17,500 nt of DNA, taken from the NCBI GenBank assembly GCA_963170055.1, contig CAUJGJ010000397.1, positions 8,661,801 through 8,679,300 on the forward strand, read 5' to 3'. Positions within the stretch are counted from its first letter, which is position 1. Each line of letters starts with the position of its first letter. Under the pieces are notes generated by a model. It was not told the DNA's origin. It did no database searches and saw only the letters and a list, made by a program, of their open reading frames with translations. Origin of the DNA: Halisarca cf. caerulea. Taxonomy: Eukaryota > Porifera > Demospongiae > Chondrillida > Halisarcidae. A program made the position numbers and the translations under genes. Shown here in pieces: positions 1-6,487 of this stretch.

Positions 1-1
1 C

Positions 2-1498
2 ATCCCAGGATTGAACTGTTCTCATTCCCTTTAAAGTATCCACTGTCAAAGAAGCTAGATGTTGACCCTCAGCTGCTGAGATAGTGATCTTTTGTAGTGT
101 TCGGCTCAGGTTGTCTGTGATTTTAAACACAGTCTCAGTCATTTTAAGACCAATCAAGAACCTAAACTCTGTCATTACTGTTTTGACACCAATAATACGA
201 GCTTTCACGTCTGGATCTAGCCAAGCAGAAGACTCTAGGCATTCATCCCACAGTTCCAGTAATGCCTGGTAATTGAGAAGGATGCTTTCCAAAGAGTCAC
301 CACGGACAGTCCACCGAGTTGAGCAGAATGCACGAATACCAACTGGACTACAGGTTTCCTCATCTTGACCAGAACGAATCTTTTCAAAAGCAACATTTCT
401 TTTTGGAGAGAACTTAATGAGACGAGTAATCTCAAAGGCAGTGTCGAGAGCATCTCTGCAAATCTTGGACTTCTTGACTGTGTCAGAAACAGCAAGATTC
501 AGGGAATGTGCATAGCAATGGGTCTAGACAGCACGGCTTTCTTCCTCCAATATTTTGGTAGCCACTCCGTGACGAGCCCCACTCATGTTAGCTGCTCCAT
601 CGTAACATTGGCCACGGCAATGAGACAGCTTGACATTCATTCAAAGGAGAACATCTTTAATAGATGAAAACAAAGACTTGGCATCAATTGTGTCAACTTG
701 GTAAAGACCAATGAAATTTTCATGCTCCTTAAGCTCCTCATCTACCCATCGGATGTTAATAGTGAACTGCTCTTGGTTGGAACAATCGGTACATTCATCT
801 GCCATTATACTATAGCAGGAACTTCTAGCTATAAGGGAGCTGACATTGCGGAGTATGTGGAGAGCCAGCAATTGTAGGCACTCGTTTTGTATCTCAGGTG
901 ATGTGTACTTATTGAGTCGTCTGGCCAACCATTTGTCCACATCAACACTGGTACTCTCTTGGCAACGTAGGTGAAGCAATTGAATAAAATTGCTGTTTCC
1001 CTCATCACCATCTCCTCTCAGAGCCAATCCTTGTCTTGCCAGAAACCGAATGTTGTTGAGCACTAGCATAAACGTTTTTCGATTCTTAGCCTTCTCAGCT
1101 GCAAGTTCTGCAATTTGCATTTCCATGACATCTTGGGTGCACCATGGAAGAACAATGAGAGCATCTATAGCCTCGCGGTGACACTCTGTAGCAGTGTGCT
1201 TCTTGAATGCAGATGTACCTTCCTTCCAATAGGTGAAGCCTCTCGATATGAAGGCAGGATCTTGCTTGGTGCTTGCAAGAAACTTATTTTCACGCTGGCA
1301 TTTCATACAGAGGTAGCAAAATGCCGAGTCGGCATTAACGTCATAGTGCAACCATTTGAATTCTTCGCACCACTCTGCACGAAAACTTCTCTTTTCTCCT
1401 TTACTGCCGAAGGCCCTTTTGGGAAAGCTGAAGGACTTGGGAGGATGAAATTGCGCTGGAATAGATTCTTTCGATGACGACGACGACATTTCAGCCAT
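2..1498 (-). pseudogene. hAT transposase, TTF zinc finger/DUF4371 (ZMYM1-like) type, broken and cut by the window edge
   Basis: One minus-strand frame runs from the ATG at 1498 to the window edge (499 codons). Only two stops interrupt it: TGA at 643-641 and TAG at 526-524. The start is a Ser-rich leader (MAEMSSSSSKES), then a TTF-type zinc finger with C61, C64, H101 and H107 around WLHYDVNADSAFCYLC and AFKKHTATECH. Next comes a DUF4371-like core with the first acidic motif IMADECTD (D near residue 234). After the first stop the frame continues with GQCYDGAANMSGARHG, which holds the second catalytic-type Asp, then THCYAHSLNLAVSD and FCSTRWTVRGDS, all typical of hAT transposases related to animal ZMYM1-like proteins. 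The C-terminal dimerisation domain lies outside the window. hAT enzymes excise and reinsert DNA between terminal inverted repeats in the nucleus. The first stop may be a CGA to TGA change. I saw no terminal repeat on the right side. The family call is firm; whether the copy was ever domesticated cannot be told. Confidence 0.87.
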
Positions 1499-1809
1499 TT
1501 TCGATTACGAAACGGAAATAACCTAGTCAATTGCATCATAGCCATAGTCATTGAATAGACCAACGTTTTTTTAAATGGCGACTCAGCGCACAGCACTAGC
1601 TTGCAAGAAGTGGACGAATTCGCTGACAAACCCAGAAATTTATAAAACAAAGGCAGGCCGTGGGTGAAATCACCATAGATTATTTATTGTATGCTATATG
1701 TCATGCAAAATATAATCTAGTTTTCATGCTTTACCTACAAAAGTCTGTTTACAATTATTTTAAAGACAAGCTTTCCCAAAACATTGGTCCGGCACTTGCC
1801 TGACCTGCC
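1499..1809. other. no recognisable gene
   Basis: This stretch is upstream of the hAT ATG and before the Harbinger fragment. It is AT-rich past 1670 and has no convincing coding frame, terminal repeat or RNA gene. A hAT terminal repeat could be hidden here but I could not pair one, because the other end is outside the window. Confidence 0.4.
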
Positions 1810-2171
1810 GAATAGGCTGCTATGGCCCTGTATTGTCATACGTAATGAAGGAGTACGCTAATGGTTACAGTACAAGACAAGAACAGTATTTTGGTTACAG
1901 ATTGTGCAGTGCTCGTAATGTCATTGAATGCTCTTTTGGACGCTTGAAAGCCCGCTTTTCTGCCCTAAGGAGAGAGATGGACATCAACCTGGATGACCTA
2001 CCTGCCGTTATCTATGCTTGCTTCATACTTCACAACTTTTGTGAAATACATAAAGAAACAGTTTGTGATGAGCAAGTACACTTTGCAATGGATTATGATC
2101 GAGGAAGGCTGTCCCAAGAAACGCACTCTACATCTCACAGCAATGAGGTTGAGGGGAAGAGAATCAGGTGA
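1810..2171 (+). pseudogene. PIF/Harbinger transposase, C-terminal fragment
   Basis: The frame encodes SYVMKEYANGYSTRQEQYFG, then CSARNVIECSFGRLKARF, and ends with ICARCF-like helical text of the form AVIYACFILHNFCEIHKE. This is the hallmark C-terminal third of the DDE_Tnp_4 (HARBI1-like) nuclease: the Glu in NVIE is the third catalytic acid, and LHNFCE is the conserved closing motif. The two upstream Asp motifs (GxxDGTH and HDxRVF types) are not found in the preceding 300 bases, so the copy is truncated. Upstream, residues such as GPVLSYVMKEY look like a worn version of the usual DPAYPLLPYV motif. It converges tail-to-tail with the Myb/SANT-like gene at 2303-3621, an arrangement that fits the two-gene Harbinger design in which the Myb-like protein helps bring the transposase to DNA. 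It is inactive as seen. Confidence 0.85.
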
Positions 2172-2302
2172 GTACTAACAAAGTACTTTGATCCCTAGAG
2201 TACTCACAAATTATTTTGATCCATATAGTACTTAGTCTAACAAAATACTTAAACACTTAGGCTAGTATTGTTACAGTAATAATAATATTGTTATAAAAAT
2301 AC

Positions 2303-3621
2303 TTAAGAATCGTTGTCATCAAAGTTAATGGGTGAAAGAGCTGGTACATCATCATATGAGGTTTGGGGCCTCTGGGTCATAGGTGAAGGAGTTGAGATGC
2401 GTGAAATGGATGATGATGCCTGAGTTGAAGGAGGATATGGAATTGGGAGAAAATGAGGTGAGGTAGCTGGGATGATAGGTGATCCTTGATGAGTGTCGTA
2501 ATGTTGTGGATAGTGGGGGTGTGGATAGTTAGGGTGTGATGCAACTGGTTGAGGTGCAAGAGGCTGATGGTAGAGACTGGGGCGCACAAGCACTTGGTTC
2601 AGTGTAGAAAAGGCACTTGCAATGCTGTCACTCAGTGTCTTAAGGCTGGACGACAAGTCATTCATTGTCTGGCGATGTTCTTTCCCCATTGACTTCATGT
2701 TTATCATCAGCTTCCTCTTTATCTCCAACTCTTCTTCCACGTAGGTCATCATTTGTGTGTCAGCCGACACTTTCTTCTTCATCTTTTTGTGCTTGTATTC
2801 ATCCAGTGTACTGTCCAACTGCACACGCCTCTTTCTAGCAACCTTGCTCTGCTAAGCAGTGGGGGTTGTCGACTGCTGTTTGTTCTGTTCAGCAGTGGAT
2901 GTTGTTGGCTGCTGTTTGTTAATTGACTTGTCCTCATCCTCATCCTCCTCCTCTTCCTTGTCCTCATTTGTCTTCCTCCTGGCGAAAACCATCTTCTACA
3001 TCTGTTTCGGCATCTTGTGCAGCAGCATTCACTTCAGCTGTTTCAATACCCCTATCAATTCGTTCAGTGGCAGGACTTCCACCCCAGATCTTTTGGCAGA
3101 GCTCATAGTAGCATAAGACCACTCTCCCATGACCACTCCGCTTCCCTGAGTCAACAGCCTACACATAAATGGACATTGGAAGTATCACAGTACTGAGCAT
3201 GGTGGTGTGGATGTCAATATGCATGATGCTTTATAGTAACTCGAAAACATGATAAATGCATGCTAATTGAGAGACAGAGACCGAGCATGTTTGCTACCCT
3301 GAACAGGCCAAGGCTTAAGCTTGCCCAAACCTCACCTCGCGATACTTGCTGCGTATTGCCTTTAGTTTACTGCTGAGGACTTCCTTAGTGACTTGCTCTG
3401 CCAAATGAGGATAGTCCTTGGTGACAAGATCCTTCTCTTCCTCAGTCGCTGGGAGTTCACCCTTAAAAAGCACTAAAATATCTTTGTACTTGTCCTTCAC
3501 TGACTCCCATGCTATCCCTTTTCCGAGGCATCGTATCTTGTATTTGGTGCGTAACTGACAAAAGAAGCTCAGCTTCGTCGTCGGTCCAGTTGAACTCCTT
3601 CTTCCCGGTTGCTTTCGGCAT
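2303..3621 (-). pseudogene. Harbinger-associated Myb/SANT-like DNA-binding protein, two exons, with frameshifts and a stop
   Basis: Exon 1 is 3621-3336 and exon 2 is 3158-2303. The 177-bp intron has a clean donor (GAG|gtgag) and acceptor (tgtgtag|GCT), and the frame reads through as KYRE|AVDSGKR. Exon 1 starts MPKATGKKEFNWTDDEAELL, a SANT/Myb-like helix start, and continues with GIAWESVKDKYKDILVLFKG after a one-base frameshift near 3531-3549. Exon 2 carries YYELCQKIWGGSPATERIDR, an acidic run (EEEEDEDEDK), a basic patch (KVARKRRVQLDST), a helical stretch, and a Pro/His/Ser-rich tail ending INFDDNDS. A second frameshift lies near 2960-2975 and a CAG-to-TAG type stop at 2854-2852. Such proteins are the accessory DNA-binding partner encoded by PIF/Harbinger transposons. 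The lesions argue for a dead copy, though reading-frame breaks from assembly error cannot be excluded. The family call rests on the motifs and on the neighbouring transposase fragment. Confidence 0.83.
3159..3335 (-). other. intron of the Myb/SANT-like pseudogene
   Basis: On the minus strand the donor is gtgagg after GAG and the acceptor is gtgtag before GCTGTT. Removing it joins the two coding blocks in frame, so the intron call does not depend on either signal alone. Confidence 0.8.
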
Positions 3622-3785
3622 AACTGCAAGCTGTGAAATGGCAAGTTACATGTGAGAAAATTAGCACGTGGGTCTGAAGTCATGTATTGATTTTTAACTT
3701 GACATAAGAAGCTCAGCTTTGTCGTCCGTCCAGTAAAACTCCTTCGGCATCGTTGCAAGCTGTGAAATGGAGCTGAAGTCATGTG
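3556..3785 (-). repeat. imperfect tandem duplication of the 5' end of the Myb/SANT-like exon 1
   Basis: Two direct units about 129 bp apart share the stretch from 'agaagctcagctt' to 'tgcaagctgtgaaatgg'. The left one (about 3556-3645) holds the working ATG at 3621. The right one (about 3707-3785) encodes MPKEFYWTDDKAELL from an ATG at 3750 and lacks the ATGKK residues. So the same start codon plus WTDD helix occurs twice, and only the left unit joins the rest of the gene. Confidence 0.8.
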
Positions 3786-4029
3786 CGTGTCACATGCATA
3801 TCAGTATTCCTGTGACACTTCCTGTGGTTAGCGTTTTTGAAAAACACCGTGTGTAGACACATCAAAAACGGGACATGCGATACCAGTTTCAAAACGGATT
3901 AGTACAAAAACGTTTTAGTGTAAACACCGCTGAAATAGAATATCTGGCACAATCACTCAGACTCCAGTACTGGGACAAACACTAGTCAAATGTATATTAT
4001 GCATAACTTCCTATAGTTTATAGTACTAT
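3786..4029. other. non-coding; possible worn MITE ends near 3835-3935
   Basis: No coding frame is convincing. The segment from about 3830 (gcgtttttgaaaaacacc) to 3935 (gttttagtgtaaacaccgctg) has loosely inverted ends resembling the GTTTACAC-type termini of the MITE at 16702-17317. The match is imperfect and I could not define a target duplication. Confidence 0.3.
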
Positions 4030-4279
4030 ATATGTATCTGAACAGATATAGATTGACTTCTGCTTGCTAGTAAGTGCAAACTTGTCCACTTTCCCAATCA
4101 GCTGAAAACTGTGCACTTTCTTAACTGGGGTTGGTGTTTGGCTCAATCCCTTTACCAGTGCCTCAAACTGTAATTGGGCTTTAAGTGTAGTTAAGCCCAG
4201 CTGCTTCAGCTTCACATGATGGCTAGAAATATTAGCTGCTAATGCCGTAAGCATTTGACCATCAATTTTCTCTCCTGTA
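4030..4279 (-). CDS. unrecognised exon-like coding block, possible terminal exon
   Basis: A minus-strand frame begins just after a good 3' splice signal (ctgtatgtacag, RNA sense) and encodes GEKIDGQMLTALAANISSHH, then KLKQLGLTTLKAQLQFEALV, then KGLSQTPTPVKK. The text is amphipathic and helical up to about 4130, and the tail before the stop is less convincing. It lies downstream of, and on the same strand as, the coding blocks at 4940-5740, so it may be the last exon of that gene. The 41-bp repeats and a MITE lie between them. I do not recognise a family and assign no function. It could instead be a separate transposon-encoded fragment. Confidence 0.4.
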
Positions 4280-4299
4280 CATACAGACAAACATATTAG

Positions 4300-4690
4300 T
4301 CTCTATAATTTCAATGTTAGTGATATGATGCGAAAATCCTGTACAACCCTTCATGTTCAGCGCTATGCACAGGAGTCTTAGCAAAGAACAAAGAAGCAGG
4401 AGTGTTGAATGTTTTGTATATTATACTGTTTGTATTCATTTTCTCGTCCGTTATGTCAATCAAGTCATTCTTTACCATTCTTTACCCCCATCAGACGCTC
4501 CAAATCCGCCTAAAATCTGGAAGGCAGCTGGAGAAGATCAACTGCAATGATTTGCACTTGTATTGATAACCGTTCCACGGGCTAACAGCCATGCTAACAA
4601 ACAGAGCAGCCATTTTTCAGTGCATAATTTATATGGGATTACATATTGTTAAACTAATATAAAATCCAATGTAAGATCCGCAAATTTGAA
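4300..4690. other. no recognisable gene
   Basis: Short open frames are present on both strands but none has recognisable composition or motifs. If 4030-4279 and 4940-5740 belong to one gene, this stretch would be part of its intron. Confidence 0.35.
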
Positions 4691-4692
4691 AT

Positions 4693-4774
4693 TCTGCATC
4701 CACGAATAATTTAGTACCGCGAAAATCCTCAAGTGTTGCGTCCACGAAAATTTTGTACCGCAAAAATTTCCAAG
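4693..4774. repeat. two 41-bp tandem units
   Basis: Units 4693-4733 and 4734-4774 follow the same pattern: a GCRTCCACGAA core, then TTTAGTACCGCGAAAA or its TTTTGTACCGCAAAAA variant, then CAAG. They abut directly and are about three-quarters identical by eye. The array stops about 12 bp before the MITE at 4787. Confidence 0.7.
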
Positions 4775-4786
4775 CACACAGAATTA

Positions 4787-4931
4787 CAGTGGAACCTCTT
4801 ATAACGGACTCCCTGAATAGCAAAAATCTCTATTGCGGACACTTTTCTGTGGCCCAACATAGTTCCATAAGAATCCATACACAGTTTACCTCTGAATAAC
4901 GGAACCTCTGTATTCCATATAACGAACACTA
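4787..4931. mobile_element. small pogo/Tigger- or Tc1-type MITE
   Basis: The left end reads CAGTGGAACCTCTTATAACG, the signature terminus of pogo/Tigger-like non-autonomous elements, preceded by TA. The right side holds AACGGAACCTCTG and ATAACGAACACTA followed by TA, giving weakly inverted ends (CAGTG and CACTA) and a TA target duplication. It has no coding capacity. It interrupts the Lys/Glu-rich minus-strand coding block immediately after the codons for ERKAILS. End positions are approximate to a few bases. Confidence 0.6.
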
Positions 4932-4934
4932 TAC

Positions 4935-5740
4935 AAGATAGTATTGCTTTCCTCTCTTGCTGTTTCAGTTCAAATTTTCTCTTAAGTTCCTCTTCTTCCA
5001 TTTCTAAATGGGATTTAAATTGTGCAATGTCATGCAGTTGGCATAATTTAGCTGCATGCATGTCATTTACCTTTCATATTTCTTGACTTATTGCTTTGGC
5101 TGCAGCAGAGCTCTTCATTATCATCATCCAGATCAATGACAATGACAATTACTCTGAAAAGTATTGATGCAAGTCACCGTGTAACAAACTTGTTATTCTT
5201 TCCATTGCTGCCTTCCTCATCTCCTCTCCTTTCTTTTTGTCCTCACTCTTCCTCAATGATGCTCCCTTCTGCTGATTTGCTTTTGATTCAGCCACATCTC
5301 TTACATATGGGCCTATGTCCTCAAGCAGTTGTTCCAGCTCTGAATATCCTTCTTCTGTTCCAGATCTGCATTTACAAAGTTACAAAGTTATATATATACT
5401 CTGTGGCGGGGCACAAGCAACACACCAGAACAGCCAGCTCAATATGCAGATCATAGTTCCATGCAGTTCTACCGTGCAAGCTTGCTTTTTTAGTGACTTA
5501 GAGTCCTCATCTTTGTAATTCTTGAGGAGCAAGTCCATTCTGTCTTTGCATCCCCTCCCCTTCAGTAGCACTGGTTTCTCCAGTGCTAAATGCAGAGTTA
5601 AGTATGTCAGCAATCTCTATTTGGTCCACAGACTTCTCTGGACGAGTGGCCACTTCTTTGGCTAAAGCCAAGTCATGGACCATCTCCCAACGAAATCCAG
5701 GCATCCTTGAAATATGTAATCGCGTGCAAAAATGCAAATT
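4935..5740 (-). pseudogene. unrecognised multi-exon gene with SANT-like start and charged helical middle
   Basis: Four minus-strand coding blocks follow one another. Block 1 (about 5737-5570) encodes GFRWEMVHDLALAKEVATRP and VDQIEIADILNSAF, which looks like a SANT/Myb-type trihelix start. After a one-base frame change, block 2 (about 5590-5470) encodes GRGCKDRMDLLLKNYKDEDS. Block 3 (about 5365-5165) follows an acceptor (gtaaatgcag) and encodes SGTEEGYSELEQLLEDIGPY, then a Lys/Glu-rich helix (EDKKKGEEMRKAAMERI). A short acidic block (DLDDDNEEL) lies at about 5155-5080, bounded by a ttttcag acceptor and an AAAGgtaaat donor. The last block (about 5061-4940) encodes FKSHLEMEEEELKRKFELKQ, a coiled-coil-like run, before the MITE. 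I could not phase every junction, so some breaks may be true frameshifts. It may be a transposon accessory protein or a decayed host gene. No function is assigned. Confidence 0.5.
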
Positions 5741-5788
5741 TTCGTATGGAGTAGGAAAATCGATTGTTTACCATTATGCAAGTTTTTT

Positions 5789-6125
5789 AGGGGCTGAGGC
5801 AGCCCCTATATTGTTTTTATTTGGACATCTGGTGTGTAACACTCGTCTGATATATTTATATATATATATATATATATAATATGGATTTGAAGAAAAAAGT
5901 CTTATAATAGAGAAATTATATAATAGTAGTGGAGAAGTATAATTTATACATGAATGAATTATACAAATTGTTTTGAAAGCAATTGCCAAATATGGCAATT
6001 GTTTTCAAAACAAATCGTCCAATTACAATAAACAGTATGTTCAATGAATGTTCAGCTGTGCACCTACACTTCAATGCTTTTCAAGTGATTTGAATGCATG
6101 GGGCGGCAGCCCCCACGAGTTTTTA
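5789..6125. mobile_element. foldback MITE, copy A
   Basis: The left end is a GC hairpin (AGGGGCTGAGGCAGCCCCT, 5789-5807) and the right end another (tggggcggcagccccca, about 6099-6116) followed by cgagttttt. Inside are a (TA)n run (5846-5879), an AT-rich arm, and a near-perfect palindrome at 5966-6013 centred on AAATAT with arms built from ATTGTTTTGAAA and GCAATTGCC. Copy B (14347-14625) matches through the arm, the palindrome and the right hairpin. The left part also matches 12177-12240. There is no coding potential. The exact ends and target duplication are unclear because 'agttttt' occurs at both sides. Confidence 0.78.
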
Positions 6126-6135
6126 AGGTGGCGGG

Positions 6136-6487
6136 TGCACCTCTTATAATTAGATGCAAAGAATATTCATGATGGACTATGAATATCATTTCATGCTGAG
6201 CGAGCACATGACATTCGACATCGAGAGTGTGACGGTTGGAATAAAAATGGCGTATAAAGTACGTACTCTCGCGATCGTTCGCGGGCTCTATTTTGGCTAC
6301 GAACGATGTTCTGGTTTATTTTCGGCGACCATGGTGAACATATTCATTGTTATCCTGTGATAGAACAGCTGATATCGATATGTTTACTCGGTCTATAACC
6401 GTGTGATGTCGCCGTATTTGATCGCGCGTTCTTCTTTTGGCGGGATATTCAGTTTTCGTTCGATTTTTTGCAAAGATATCGGTCTTC
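6136..6487 (+). promoter_or_regulatory. 5' region of the Mutator-YqaJ gene
   Basis: This gap between MITE A and the ATG at 6488 is richer in CpG (gcgatcgttcgcgg, gtcgccgtatttgatcgcgcg) than its surroundings. A TATAAA lies at 6253-6258, about 235 bp upstream of the start codon. Several upstream ATGs with short frames exist, so a transcription start close to the gene is more likely than one near the TATAAA. No protein match is visible. The role as promoter is inferred from position. Confidence 0.35.

Noticed and set aside
365..667. 100-codon plus-strand frame
   Set aside because: It is antisense to the hAT transposase frame, which has clear motifs.
2859..3116. Plus-strand frame with a Ser-rich run
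   Set aside because: Shadow of the acidic run in the minus-strand Myb/SANT-like exon 2.
6099..6125. GC hairpin near a MITE end as a Helitron 3' terminus
   Set aside because: No CTRR end follows at the expected distance, and a similar hairpin is present at the other end as well.
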